Source: Pseudomonas sp. FP198 (GTDB taxonomy: Bacteria; Pseudomonadota; Gammaproteobacteria; Pseudomonadales; Pseudomonadaceae). From it: DNA of 64,000 nucleotides. The stretch lies in assembly GCF_030687895.1 (NCBI RefSeq), contig NZ_CP117452.1, forward strand, positions 1,009,501-1,073,500, in the 5' to 3' direction. The position numbers were made by a program, and so were the translations under genes. The notes under the pieces were generated by a model, which saw only the letters and a list, made by a program, of their open reading frames with translations, did no database searches and had not been told where the DNA came from. Positions 7,816-16,998 of the stretch are shown here, piece after piece (position 1 is the first letter of the stretch; the number at the start of each line of letters is the position of its first letter).

Positions 7816-9873
7816 TCAGCCGAGTTGAAATCTCCCCGTGTTCGCGCTCAAGGCCTGGCTGCCTTGGCTCAATGTGTCCGCCGCCAGGTTCACGGCGCGG
7901 GCACCTTCCAGCAGGCGCATGGCGGCCTGATCGACTTGTTGGATATTGCCGCTGACCTCGTCGGCGGTGCTGGCCTGTTCGTCAACCGCGGTGGCGATTT
8001 GCGCCAGGGTATCGGTGACGCTTTGCACGGCGCTGGCAATTTCGCCCAGTCGTTCGCCAAGCCCCGTGACGGCTTGGGCGTCGGTCTGGGCCTGGCCGCA
8101 GGCGGCTTCCATCAGGCTGACGGCCTCGTTGACCGTGGCGCGCAGACTGTCGACGGTGCCGGCGATCTGCTGCGTCGAGGACTGGGTGCGCTGCGACAGG
8201 CTGCGCACTTCATCGGCAACCACGGCAAACCCGCGGCCTTGTTCGCCGGCGCGGGCGGCCTCGATGGCGGCGTTGAGCGCCAGCAGGTTGGTCTGCTCGG
8301 CCACGCCACGAATGGTGTCGACCACCAACTGGATCTGCTGGCCCTGCTCACTGACCCGGCCCAGTGCCGCGGCGGTTTCGTTGAGACGCTGGTTGAGCTG
8401 CTGGATGCTCGCCGTGGTGCGCTGGCTGTCGCGACTGCTGTCGGCGGCGATCTGGCGGGTCTGTTGGGCGCTGTCGGAGGCCTGTTCACAACTTCTCGCG
8501 ACGCCTTGGGACGTCGCCGCCAGTTGCGTCGCGGCGGCGGCGATCTGGCTGATCTGGATCTGTTGTGCCTCGACCTCGCCCAGGGCCCCGCTGGAATGGG
8601 TGTTGAGGGTGCGCACGGCATCGCTCAGTTGCAGGGTCTCGTGGTCGACGCCCAGCAGGCTGTTACGCAATTGCACCACGGCGACGTTGAGAGCGGTGCT
8701 GATCGCCGCCAGTTCGTCGCGGCCCTGCACCGGCACTTGCACGCTCAGGTTTCCGTCACGCAGGGCTTCGGCCAGCACGGTGATGCCGCTGGCGCTGCGC
8801 CGGATCGAGGTCTGCAGGCAGATGAACAGATACAGCGCGGCCAGCAGCAGGCAGCCCAACACGGTGGCCACCAAGGTGAACTGGCGGATCGCCGAGCTGT
8901 GATAATGCTCCAGCCGGCTATCCAGAGCGATCAACGATTGTTGGCGCAGGGTCGCCAGATCGAGGAGGAGCGCATCCATCTGTTTCTCGAAGCCTTCCGG
9001 CTTGAGATTGATGGCGCCGCCAAACACGCCGTCATCGAGGATTTTCAAACCGCCGTCGAGGTTTTTCAGGCTGCCCTGGAACTGGCCGGCCCAGGTCTGC
9101 AATTCGCTGGGCAGGCGCGTTTCCAGCAGCGCACCGGTCTTGACCAACTGGTCCCGGGCATCGCCGATGCGGCTGCGCAAGTCGCGCAGTTGCAGGCGGC
9201 TCTGCAAAGTGAACTGGCCTGACACCACCGAGGCCTGGCCAACGCTGGCCAGGCGGCCGACACGTTCGATCAGGTCGGGTGTCTGCTGGGTCGAGATCTG
9301 GGTCAACAGATAGGTTTCCAGCCAGGAGGCGAGTGTCAGGCGATTGTCCATGACGATCTGTTCACGCAACGCTTGCAGTGCGCCGAGGGCCGCGGTGAAA
9401 CGATCATAGCCGTCCGGCCACCAACCGACGGTGCCGAGGCTTTTGGAATCCAGGCCGTTGAGGCTGGTTTGCAATGTCTGATAGCGGGCGAGCGTGTCGG
9501 CCTCCGCGCCTTCGGCTTGCAGGGTCGCGCCAAGGTCGCTGGCGGCCTGGTTGAGCGCCGGTTGCACGGCCTCGAACGCGGCCATGGCGGCCAGTGTCGC
9601 CGGGGTCGGTTGGCGGTTGGTTTCCGTTGCTCGCCAGCGCGCCGCGCGATTGCGCTGGGCGGCGAGCAGGTTGTCCAGGTTGTCCAGCGCCAGCAACTGA
9701 CGCACCCCGGCACGTTCCCCGGAAATCAGGTTGAGCTTGTCCCGGTAATCCTGGCCGATCAGCCACAGGCTGCCCATGAGCGGCAGGATGAACAACAGGA
9801 ACAACAATTGGAATTTACGGGCGAAACCAAAATGCCCCAGCAACCGGATGCCCGGTGATAGAAAAGCCTGCAT
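7816..9873 (-). CDS. Methyl-accepting chemotaxis protein, helical ligand domain
   Basis: 685 aa. The start at 9873 is preferred because GGAG lies 7 nt upstream; the ATG at 9879 is too close. A membrane segment near residues 18-40 (FQLLFLLFILPLMGSLWLIG) is followed by a periplasmic region of about 280 residues that looks almost wholly alpha-helical and rich in Leu, Ala and Gln, then a second segment (FTLVATVLGCLLLAALYLF) near 325-345. A HAMP domain and the methyl-accepting domain follow, with the [18 protein letters not shown] hairpin and SQRTQSSTQQI. The length of the sensor fits helical-bimodular or related four-helix types; the ligand is unknown. A 22-bp palindrome lies 41 nt upstream of the start. 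Confidence 0.88.
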   Translation of the reverse strand: MQAFLSPGIRLLGHFGFARKFQLLFLLFILPLMGSLWLIGQDYRDKLNLISGERAGVRQLLALDNLDNLLAAQRNRAARWRATETNRQPTPATLAAMAAFEAVQPALNQAASDLGATLQAEGAEADTLARYQTLQTSLNGLDSKSLGTVGWWPDGYDRFTAALGALQALREQIVMDNRLTLASWLETYLLTQISTQQTPDLIERVGRLASVGQASVVSGQFTLQSRLQLRDLRSRIGDARDQLVKTGALLETRLPSELQTWAGQFQGSLKNLDGGLKILDDGVFGGAINLKPEGFEKQMDALLLDLATLRQQSLIALDSRLEHYHSSAIRQFTLVATVLGCLLLAALYLFICLQTSIRRSASGITVLAEALRDGNLSVQVPVQGRDELAAISTALNVAVVQLRNSLLGVDHETLQLSDAVRTLNTHSSGALGEVEAQQIQISQIAAAATQLAATSQGVARSCEQASDSAQQTRQIAADSSRDSQRTTASIQQLNQRLNETAAALGRVSEQGQQIQLVVDTIRGVAEQTNLLALNAAIEAARAGEQGRGFAVVADEVRSLSQRTQSSTQQIAGTVDSLRATVNEAVSLMEAACGQAQTDAQAVTGLGERLGEIASAVQSVTDTLAQIATAVDEQASTADEVSGNIQQVDQAAMRLLEGARAVNLAADTLSQGSQALSANTGRFQLG

Positions 9874-10207
9874 GCCCATACTCCCCTGAACACCCTTTGC
9901 ACTGTTTTTGTGCGTTTCGACACGCGTGTCGAAACAGGTGCCCTTTTAAAAGGCCTCGAAAGTTTGTTCAGGCTGGCTCTGTGGGCCTGCTCTGTAGCGA
10001 AACTTCCCATTCTCGGTCTCCTTTGTAAGGAGCCGCGTCGTAGAGCATAAACAAGGCAAGATTCAGACCATGGCGTTGCGCTATCACCTTGTTCGGCGAC
10101 TATTTTTTATAGGTAGATAGCAAGCTAAGGGGATAGCCTTGCCGCACCGAAAAATGGCACATTGACGCACCTGCCCGTGTGCACCCATCCGCCGTATGGA
10201 AACTCCC
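9874..10207. other. Divergent intergenic region between chemoreceptor and efflux gene
   Basis: 334 nt with no credible gene. It holds the palindrome at 9914-9935, a smaller palindrome CCTTTTAAAAGG at about 9942-9953, and an AT-richer stretch near 10100-10125 that probably carries promoter elements for fsr. I could not fix -35/-10 boxes with confidence. Confidence 0.6.
9914..9935. promoter_or_regulatory. Perfect 22-bp palindrome, possible operator
   Basis: The half-site GTTTCGACACG is followed immediately by its exact reverse complement, giving a 22-bp perfect dyad with no spacer. It lies 41 nt upstream of the chemoreceptor start. It has no T-run, so it is not a terminator, and a hairpin without a loop is unfavourable. 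A dimeric regulator site (TetR- or GntR-like) is a reasonable guess; the regulator is unknown. Confidence 0.5.
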
Positions 10208-11425
10208 ATGGCTATCAGCAATACCCAGGCCGACACGACGTCGCCAGCCGCCACGCCCCAAAGCAGCCCGTTGGTCATGCGCATCATTGGTGCGGTGGCG
10301 CTGGCCCATCTGATCAATGACCTGATCCAGGCCGTGCTGCCGTCAATCTATCCGATGCTCAAGGAAAGCTATGGCCTGACATTTACCCAGGTTGGCCTGA
10401 TCACGCTGACCTTCCAGCTCACGGCCTCGCTGCTGCAGCCCTGGGTGGGTTATCACACTGATCGGCACCCCAAGCCCTGGCTTCTGCCAGCGGGTACGAT
10501 CTGTACCCTGGTTGGTATCGTGATGATGTCGATGGTCGGCAGTTTTGCCTTGATCCTGCTGGCGGCCGCGCTGATCGGCATCGGCTCCTCGACCTTCCAC
10601 CCCGAGGCATCGCGCGTGGCACGCCTGGCCTCCGGCGGCCGCTACGGTTTGGCGCAATCGACGTTTCAGGTGGGCGGGAACGCCGGCTCCGCCTTCGGGC
10701 CGTTGCTGGCGGCGGCGATCATCATTCCCTACGGGCAGGGCAACGTGGCCTGGTTTGGCTTGTTCGCGCTGTTCGCCTTGTTCGTGCTGTACCGCATCAG
10801 CCGCTGGTACGCCAATCACCTGAACCTGTTCAAGCTCAAGCAAGGCCAGGCGGCGACCCACGGCTTGTCCAGGGGCCGGGTCTTGAGCGCCTTGGTGGTG
10901 CTGGGGTTGCTGGTGTTTTCCAAGTATTTCTACATGGCCAGTTTCACCAGCTACTTCACCTTCTACCTGATCGAGAAATTCGACGTGTCGGTGGCATCAT
11001 CCCAGTTGCACCTGTTCCTGTTTCTTGGCGCGGTAGCGGCCGGAACGTTTTTTGGCGGACCGATCGGTGACCGGATCGGACGCAAGGCGGTGATCTGGTT
11101 CTCGATCCTCGGCGTGGCGCCATTCACGCTGATCCTGCCCCACGTCGACCTGCTGTGGACCAGCATCCTCAGCGTGGTGATCGGCTTCATCCTGGCCTCG
11201 GCGTTCTCCGCCATCGTGGTGTATGCCCAGGAACTGGTGCCGGGCAACGTCGGGATGATTGCCGGCGTGTTCTTCGGGCTGATGTTCGGTTTCGGCGGGA
11301 TTGGTGCTGCGCTGCTGGGGCATCTGGCAGACATCCGGGGCATCGAATATGTGTACTGGTTGTGCTCGTTCCTGCCGTTGCTTGGGGTGCTGGCGATTTT
11401 CCTGCCGAGGACCAAAAAGGCCTGA
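10208..11425 (+). CDS. fsr: MFS efflux protein, fosmidomycin-resistance (Fsr) family
   Basis: 405 aa from the ATG at 10208 (GGAAACTCCC upstream); an in-frame ATG at 10196 is possible. About 12 membrane segments. Long stretches match E. coli Fsr from memory: LTFTQVGLITLTFQLTASLL, HPEASRVARLASGGRYGLAQ, FSKYFYMAS, GDRIGRKAVIW, ILGVAPFTLILP and IIGVVYAQEL-type motifs near residue 330. Such pumps are inner-membrane drug/H+ antiporters; natural substrates may be phosphonates or unrelated metabolites. It stands alone, divergent from the chemoreceptor. Confidence 0.92.
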   Translation: MAISNTQADTTSPAATPQSSPLVMRIIGAVALAHLINDLIQAVLPSIYPMLKESYGLTFTQVGLITLTFQLTASLLQPWVGYHTDRHPKPWLLPAGTICTLVGIVMMSMVGSFALILLAAALIGIGSSTFHPEASRVARLASGGRYGLAQSTFQVGGNAGSAFGPLLAAAIIIPYGQGNVAWFGLFALFALFVLYRISRWYANHLNLFKLKQGQAATHGLSRGRVLSALVVLGLLVFSKYFYMASFTSYFTFYLIEKFDVSVASSQLHLFLFLGAVAAGTFFGGPIGDRIGRKAVIWFSILGVAPFTLILPHVDLLWTSILSVVIGFILASAFSAIVVYAQELVPGNVGMIAGVFFGLMFGFGGIGAALLGHLADIRGIEYVYWLCSFLPLLGVLAIFLPRTKKA

Positions 11426-11588
11426 GGGCGCAATGCTCCATCCTGATATTCATTTCTGACCGTGGCGAGTTGAGCAAGCGTCCTCGCTACGGTCCTCAGA
11501 CACTCGCGATAATCTGGCACGGATGCGGACGGTGAGGCTTCTTTGTTACTCTGAGCGCCTTCTATCATGGACGGATACTGGACAAGCT

Positions 11589-12032
11589 ATGGCTGGACAC
11601 GCCCCTTCACGCCTTGGACAAACACTGCTGGGCCTGCTCTTCGCCCTGATTGGCATTGTTTTGTTGGGCGGCACCGTTCTTCTCATCCTCGAACGCCAGG
11701 AATTTCTCGCCCGAGCGCAGATCGCCGATGGCATCGTCAGTCGGTTGAATGCCGGTGGTTCTCACCCTGAAATCGCGTTCACTACCGGCAAAGGTGAAAA
11801 AATCTCCTACCCCCAGGGCGGCTTCATCTTCGGCTATGAGCCGGGGCAGCCGGTGCGAGTGTATTACTTGCCGGAGCAGCCGGCCGACAACCCCCTCATC
11901 GTTGATCGAGGCGCCCTGTGGGGGACGCCTGTGATGCTGGGGGCAATGGGGCTGTTCTTCACGCTGGTCGGCTCGCTGAAAGCCATCCGCCAGCGCGGTC
12001 GCGGTGCGGTTCATTCACTTAAAGGACTTTGA
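11589..12032 (+). CDS. DUF3592 membrane protein
   Basis: 147 aa. Two hydrophobic segments flank a soluble middle: LGLLFALIGIVLLGGTVLLIL (residues about 12-33) and VMLGAMGLFFTLVGSL (about 118-134). The middle carries the DUF3592 pattern, with FTTGKGEKISYPQGG and GQPVRVYYLPEQPADN followed by a D-x-G-A-L-W-G-T-P turn. Function of the family is unknown. It ends 4 nt before the next gene starts, so the two are probably translated together. The start at 11589 is weakly supported by GGACA upstream. Confidence 0.75.
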   Translation: MAGHAPSRLGQTLLGLLFALIGIVLLGGTVLLILERQEFLARAQIADGIVSRLNAGGSHPEIAFTTGKGEKISYPQGGFIFGYEPGQPVRVYYLPEQPADNPLIVDRGALWGTPVMLGAMGLFFTLVGSLKAIRQRGRGAVHSLKGL

Positions 12033-12036
12033 ACGT

Positions 12037-12624
12037 ATGAGCTATAACATCCCGATCCCGGTCAACAAAAGTCGCTGGACATATCAGACCGCCAGCGGTG
12101 GCGGTCTGACCGTGGTCATGGTGGCGGGCAGTGGCGGCTCAATCATCCTGCGTTCGCCCGAGGGCGAGGACATCAGTTACCGCTATGGCGGCGTCGGTGT
12201 AGGTGCGGGGGTTGGCGCGCGATTGCCGCGCTTTGGCAAGATCAATATCCAGATCAAGGGCAAGAGCGTATCGGGTGCGGGTGCGGCGGAGTCTTTTTTC
12301 AGCATTGGCAGGGTGTTTGTCAGCGACGCCCTGGCCGATCGCGACCTCACCAGCGACGATATCACGGGGCCTTGCATGTATACCGAAGCGGGCTTCGGAT
12401 TGGTGGGAGGTGTTTCGGGCACTGCTCTGCTGTTCGGGCTCGATCCGAAGCTGTTGGCATTGTCGGTGGCCCTGAGCTCCAACCCGGCGACCTCGCTCAT
12501 TGCGTCCGCCACGGTCAGTCGCCGATTGGCTCTGTCAGCCAAGGGAGCGCTGCTCATGGGGGGGGTGAACGCTGGCCTGCAGGCCGGTGGTGGCGCTGCG
12601 ATCTATATGGGCTATCTTTTTTAG
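12037..12624 (+). CDS. Glycine-rich protein of unknown function
   Basis: 195 aa, start at 12037 with AAAGGA 10 nt upstream. No signal peptide, no known domain recognised. The chain is rich in Gly, Ala and Ser, with alternating blocks such as YGGVGVGAGVGARLP, GFGLVGGVSGTALLFGLDP and GVNAGLQAGGGAAIYMGYLF at the C terminus. That pattern suggests amphipathic or membrane-inserting segments rather than a globular enzyme. It follows the DUF3592 gene by 4 nt and likely belongs with it. It could be a secreted or membrane-perturbing protein, but nothing here proves that. Confidence 0.65.
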   Translation: MSYNIPIPVNKSRWTYQTASGGGLTVVMVAGSGGSIILRSPEGEDISYRYGGVGVGAGVGARLPRFGKINIQIKGKSVSGAGAAESFFSIGRVFVSDALADRDLTSDDITGPCMYTEAGFGLVGGVSGTALLFGLDPKLLALSVALSSNPATSLIASATVSRRLALSAKGALLMGGVNAGLQAGGGAAIYMGYLF

Positions 12625-12993
12625 CCACGGCGGGGTTGATCGCACAAGGCGCTTTGCCACCCACCGTCACCGATCCGTAGTCGTTACCAAGTTCGAATAG
12701 ACGAATCACCCTTCACCTGACTGAGTCGTTGGCTCGCTCCATGTACGGGAGCGAGTCGATGATGCCGGTCACCCACACTCCCCGACGCCAGATCAGCTCC
12801 TTTGGTCGTCTTCCTCCAGTCGCAAGTGAACTTGCCGCTCGTGGATATCTCCGTAAAAAAGCGATCATCTCGATCAGCTCCGACGAGGCCAGTGGCCACC
12901 AAAACCACTGGTCTTGCTCATGGTCGGGCGGCGTGCAAACCCTGATCGCTTTACTAGAGTGACGAATCCAGCACCCATTTAAAGGATTAAACC
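12625..12993. other. Intergenic stretch without a convincing gene
   Basis: 369 nt. Short frames exist on both strands but have no recognisable start signals or family features. A small stem (CTCGCTCC with GGGAGCGAG, about 12733-12757) is present with no T-run. The ribosome site for the RTX gene is AAAGGA at about 12980. Confidence 0.5.
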
Positions 12994-15069
12994 ATGGCAA
13001 CTACCGACAGCACGGGGACCAGTTCCCATATCGTGAGAACGGGCCCGGGCACTGTCCAGGTCGACCTCACCGGCCATTCCGATGACAACCAGAGCATCAT
13101 TATCCAGCCGGACGGAAAGATCCTGATTGGAGGTTATACCGAGTACCTGGCGTGGGGTTACCCCGGCGCGCCAGGCGAGGAAAGCTACGGCTACGAGCAG
13201 AACCATTCGGTTGTCCGCCTGAACGCCGATGGCAGCCTGGACACCGGCTTCCACGACGGCGGCGTCGACATTGTTCCTGCCACGATGGCCCCGTCGTCCC
13301 GCTACGAGCTGACGGCGGTGCAGGCCGATGGCAAGGTGCTTGTCGCTGTCGCGCTGAACACCGGCATACAGGTGGAGCGCTTCAACAGCGACGGGACACG
13401 CGATGCAGCCTTTGGCCAGAACGGCGCCGTGACGGTCGCCATCAGCCATGACTTCAAGGACATCGACCTGACGGCCAACACGGACGGCACCTTCCAGGTC
13501 AGCGCGCGCGGGTTCGACCAGGCCACTGTCACCAAGGTCGGCGATGACGGCACCCTTGTCGACGGCTTTGGCAACGAGGGCGTACTGACCGTCAATATTG
13601 CCGAAGACCCGTATTTCAACGGAGCAATCTCTACGGCGGTGCAGGCCGATGGAGGTGTCGTGGTCGGGGCTGCCTACAATGCCGCCGGGGCGGGTGATCC
13701 GACGTTCGCATTACAGCGCTACAACCCCGACGGTCAATTGGACACCCGTTTTGGTGACAACGGTGTCCTGCACCTGAGCGCCGCGATGGGTTTTGGCGAA
13801 GACTCGACGGTCACGGTTCAGGCTGACGGCAAGATCATTGTCATGGGCCACGCTCAGGGCGGTACCTTGGCCACCATCGCACGATTTAACGCTGACGGGT
13901 CCTTCGATACCCACTTCGGCGATAACGGCAGGGTGACCTTCGAGGCCGACACGCCAGTGGCGTTGACGGTACAGGCAGATGGCAGGATCCTGGCCGCCGG
14001 CACGAGCAACGGCGATTTCAGTGTCATCCGCTTGAACGCCGATGGCAGTCTGGACAGCAGTTTCGGCAGCCAGGATGGCAAGCTCCATGTGGATGGGTAC
14101 GCCGGTGAGGAAATCCTGCGGGGGACCGATGCCGCCGAAATCATCCACGGCCTGGCCGGAGACGATGTGCTCCAGGGCAATGGCGGGCGTGACGTTCTGC
14201 AAGGTGGCGCTGGCGCGGACATCTTCCGCTTTACCGAACTGAGCGACAGCTTCCGCACGGCTGCGCTGAACAACAGCGACCGAGTCCGGGACTTCGATGT
14301 CTCACAGGACCGCATCGACCTGATTGGCCTGGGCTTCACCGGGATTGGCGACGGCCATGACGGCACCTTGGCCATCCAGGCCAGCGCGGACGGCACCCGC
14401 ACCTACCTCAAGAGCTACGACGCCGATGCCGCCGGGCAACGCTTTGAACTGTCCTTGGACGGCAATCTGGTAGGGCTACTGAACAGCACCAATCTGGTGT
14501 TCAGTGCGCCCATCATTGAAGGAACGTCGGCCAGCGATACGATCAGCGGTTCTGCCTTGTCTGAAGTCATCCATGGTCTGGACGGCAACGACCGTATCAA
14601 CGGCGGCGCTGGGGCGGACGTGATCATCGGCGGGAAGGGCGCCGACCGTCTGAACGGCGGAGACAGGGCCGACATTTCGTTGTGGACGGATAACCGTGAA
14701 AACGCCGACCTGTTCCGCTATGTCTCCACCGAAGACAGCTATCGCACCGACAGCCAGAGCTTTGCCGACCTGATCGAAGGCTTTACGGTTGACGATCGGA
14801 TTGATGTATCAGCCTTGGGCTATAGCGGTTTTGGCGACGGTACGGACAGCACGCTGAAGATGGCTTACAACGAGGAACTGGATCGCACTTATCTGAAGGA
14901 TGCGCAGGCCGATGCGCAGGGGCACTGGTTTCAGATCGCGCTTGCGGGGGATTGGCGGGAAAGCCTTGGCGAAGACAACATGGTTTTTGCTGCCCCTGCT
15001 GCTCCCGACGCCGGGTTAGGGCTGGTTGGGGTAGCGCCAGAAGTCGACCAGTGGCATTTGTTGGGCTGA
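12994..15069 (+). CDS. Delta-60 repeat / RTX calcium-binding secreted protein
   Basis: 691 aa, no N-terminal signal peptide. Residues about 30-375 contain about six delta-60-type repeats, each with a Q-A-D-G-K core and an R-x-N-x-D-G-x-x-D-x-x-F-G-x-x-G block (for example RFNADGSFDTHFGDNG); these fold as beta-propeller-like blades. Residues about 376-690 hold two tandem tails, each with RTX nonapeptides (HGLAGDDVLQGNGG, NGGAGADVIIGGKGAD) followed by a segment like the R-module/serralysin C-terminal region of alginate epimerases (DFDVSQDRIDLIGLGF and FTVDDRIDVSALGYSGFGD). Ca2+-driven folding after type I secretion is expected. No ABC exporter lies nearby, so it must use one elsewhere. Cargo activity unknown. 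Confidence 0.85.
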   Translation: MATTDSTGTSSHIVRTGPGTVQVDLTGHSDDNQSIIIQPDGKILIGGYTEYLAWGYPGAPGEESYGYEQNHSVVRLNADGSLDTGFHDGGVDIVPATMAPSSRYELTAVQADGKVLVAVALNTGIQVERFNSDGTRDAAFGQNGAVTVAISHDFKDIDLTANTDGTFQVSARGFDQATVTKVGDDGTLVDGFGNEGVLTVNIAEDPYFNGAISTAVQADGGVVVGAAYNAAGAGDPTFALQRYNPDGQLDTRFGDNGVLHLSAAMGFGEDSTVTVQADGKIIVMGHAQGGTLATIARFNADGSFDTHFGDNGRVTFEADTPVALTVQADGRILAAGTSNGDFSVIRLNADGSLDSSFGSQDGKLHVDGYAGEEILRGTDAAEIIHGLAGDDVLQGNGGRDVLQGGAGADIFRFTELSDSFRTAALNNSDRVRDFDVSQDRIDLIGLGFTGIGDGHDGTLAIQASADGTRTYLKSYDADAAGQRFELSLDGNLVGLLNSTNLVFSAPIIEGTSASDTISGSALSEVIHGLDGNDRINGGAGADVIIGGKGADRLNGGDRADISLWTDNRENADLFRYVSTEDSYRTDSQSFADLIEGFTVDDRIDVSALGYSGFGDGTDSTLKMAYNEELDRTYLKDAQADAQGHWFQIALAGDWRESLGEDNMVFAAPAAPDAGLGLVGVAPEVDQWHLLG

Positions 15070-15078
15070 CGTACACAG

Positions 15079-15121
15079 AAAAACACCGCGTGGCAGGCAG
15101 TCGCTGCCACGCGGTGTTTTT
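15079..15121. terminator. Strong bidirectional terminator
   Basis: A 17-bp perfect stem (15080-15096 with 15104-15120), core CACCGCGTGGCAG, a 7-nt loop, and A/T runs on both sides. It sits between the convergent RTX gene and ychF and serves both. Confidence 0.9.
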
Positions 15122-15126
15122 TCATT

Positions 15127-16227
15127 TCAGACGTTGAAGCGGAAGTGCATCACGTCGCCATCCTTGACGATGTATTCCTTGCCTTCCAAGCGCCATTTAC
15201 CGGCTTCCTTGGCACCGGCCTCGCCCTTGTACTGGATGAAATCCGAGTAGGCGATGACTTCGGCGCGGATGAAGCCTTTTTCGAAGTCGGTGTGGATCAC
15301 GCCGGCGGCTTGCGGGGCGGTCGCGCCAACACGAACGGTCCAGGCGCGGACTTCTTCGACACCGGCGGTGAAGTAGGTCTGCAGGTGAAGCATTTCGTAA
15401 CCGGCGCGGATCACGCGGTTCAGGCCAGGCTCTTCCAGGCCCAGGGCCTCGAGGAACATGTCCTTCTCTTCACCGTCGTCCAGCTCGGCGATTTCCGCTT
15501 CGATCTTGTTGCAGACCGGAACGACCATGGCGCCTTCTTCTTCGGCGATGGCCCTGACCACGTCCAGATGCGGGTTGTTCTCGAAACCGTCTTCAGCGAC
15601 GTTGGCGATGTACATGACCGGCTTGGTGGTCAGCAGGTGGAAGCCCTTGATCACCAGTTTTTCATCGGTGCCCATGTTCTTCATCAGGCTGCGGGCAGGT
15701 TTGCCTTCGGTGAAGTGGGCGATCAACTGCTCAAGCAGGCCCTTCTGGACTACTGCGTCCTTGTCGCCACCCTTGGCGTTGCGAGCGACTTTCTGCAGTT
15801 GTTTTTCGCAACTGTCGAGGTCGGCAAAAATCAGTTCCAGGTCGATGATTTCGATGTCGCGTTTCGGGTCGACGCTGTTGGAAACGTGAATCACGTTTTC
15901 GTCTTCAAAGCAGCGCACCACGTGGGCGATTGCATCGGTTTCACGGATGTTGGCCAGGAACTTGTTGCCCAGGCCTTCACCTTTCGAGGCGCCCGCCACC
16001 AGGCCGGCGATATCGACGAATTCCATGGTGGTCGGCAGGATGCGCTTGGGGTTGACGATGGCTGCCAGGGCTTCCAGGCGCGGGTCGGGCATCGGCACGA
16101 TGCCGCTGTTCGGCTCGATGGTGCAGAAGGGGAAGTTCTCGGCCGCGATCCCGGATTTGGTCAGGGCGTTGAACAGGGTGGACTTGCCGACGTTAGGCAG
16201 GCCGACGATGCCGCAATTGAATCCCAT
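15127..16227 (-). CDS. ychF: Redox-regulated ATPase YchF (Obg-like)
   Basis: 366 aa, the usual length. The N-terminal P-loop G-L-P-N-V-G-K-S-T, then [19 protein letters not shown] (G3 region) and NVAEDG mark the TRAFAC OLA1/YchF ATPase, which prefers ATP over GTP because the G4 motif is changed from NKxD. A coiled-coil arm and a C-terminal TGS domain ([17 protein letters not shown], ending HFRFNV) follow. It binds ribosomes and influences leaderless initiation and oxidative stress responses. RBS GAGGGG upstream. It follows pth by 22 nt on the same strand. Confidence 0.97.
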   Translation of the reverse strand: MGFNCGIVGLPNVGKSTLFNALTKSGIAAENFPFCTIEPNSGIVPMPDPRLEALAAIVNPKRILPTTMEFVDIAGLVAGASKGEGLGNKFLANIRETDAIAHVVRCFEDENVIHVSNSVDPKRDIEIIDLELIFADLDSCEKQLQKVARNAKGGDKDAVVQKGLLEQLIAHFTEGKPARSLMKNMGTDEKLVIKGFHLLTTKPVMYIANVAEDGFENNPHLDVVRAIAEEEGAMVVPVCNKIEAEIAELDDGEEKDMFLEALGLEEPGLNRVIRAGYEMLHLQTYFTAGVEEVRAWTVRVGATAPQAAGVIHTDFEKGFIRAEVIAYSDFIQYKGEAGAKEAGKWRLEGKEYIVKDGDVMHFRFNV

Positions 16228-16249
16228 GGTGTTTCCCCTCGGATAAGTG

Positions 16250-16834
16250 TCAAGCCTTCTGGCTGTGCAGGTTTTTCATCGCACGGTTCCATTCACCGGC
16301 GAGGATATCCGGCAGCACGCCGAGGGCAAAGTCGATGCTGGCATCGAGTTTTTCCTGTTCGGCGCGAGGCGCGCGACCCAGGACAAAGTTTGAAACCATA
16401 CTGGCAACGCCCGGGTGGCCGATGCCGAGCCGCAGGCGGTAGAACGTATTCTGATTGCCCAGTTGCGCGATGATGTCGCGCAACCCGTTGTGACCGCCAT
16501 GGCCGCCGCCCTGCTTGAGCTTGGCAACGCCCGGAGGCAGATCGAGTTCGTCGTGGGCCACCAGGATTTCTTCAGGCTTGATGCGAAAGAAACCGGCCAA
16601 TGCCGCCACGGCCTGGCCGCTGCGGTTCATGTAGGTGGTGGGAATCAACAGGCGAACATCCTGACCTTGATGCGAAAAGCGCCCGGTCAGGCCGAAATAT
16701 TTGCGATCGGCAGCCAGGCTGACGCCTTGGGCGTGCGCGATGCGCTCAACAAAAAGGGCCCCTGCGTTATGCCGGGTCTGTTCGTATTCAGCGCCTGGAT
16801 TTCCCAGGCCAACGATCAGTTTGATGGCAGTCAC
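16250..16834 (-). CDS. pth: Peptidyl-tRNA hydrolase
   Basis: 194 aa with a GTG start at 16832-16834. Motifs [18 protein letters not shown] (with the catalytic His near residue 22), [20 protein letters not shown] and [13 protein letters not shown] are those of bacterial Pth. The enzyme frees tRNA from peptidyl-tRNA that drops off ribosomes. It lies between rplY and ychF, an order common in gammaproteobacteria. Confidence 0.97.
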   Translation of the reverse strand: MTAIKLIVGLGNPGAEYEQTRHNAGALFVERIAHAQGVSLAADRKYFGLTGRFSHQGQDVRLLIPTTYMNRSGQAVAALAGFFRIKPEEILVAHDELDLPPGVAKLKQGGGHGGHNGLRDIIAQLGNQNTFYRLRLGIGHPGVASMVSNFVLGRAPRAEQEKLDASIDFALGVLPDILAGEWNRAMKNLHSQKA

Positions 16835-16998
16835 GATAGGGGCCCTTCCTGGAGTGTGGATAACATGTCGCGGTCAGGTGTGTGGCGACAACGAACGAAA
16901 ATTGCGGATCTACCGTTAAGTAAACTTCGCGTTCTTGCCCGTTGTCTCGCTACGTTCCAGTCCGCGATGTTTCCGGTCACCCCGGCGACAGAGTGAAA

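Noticed and set aside
12713..12962. Small reading frames on both strands between the glycine-rich gene and the RTX gene
   Set aside because: No ribosome site, no recognised motif, and the frames overlap each other antisense.
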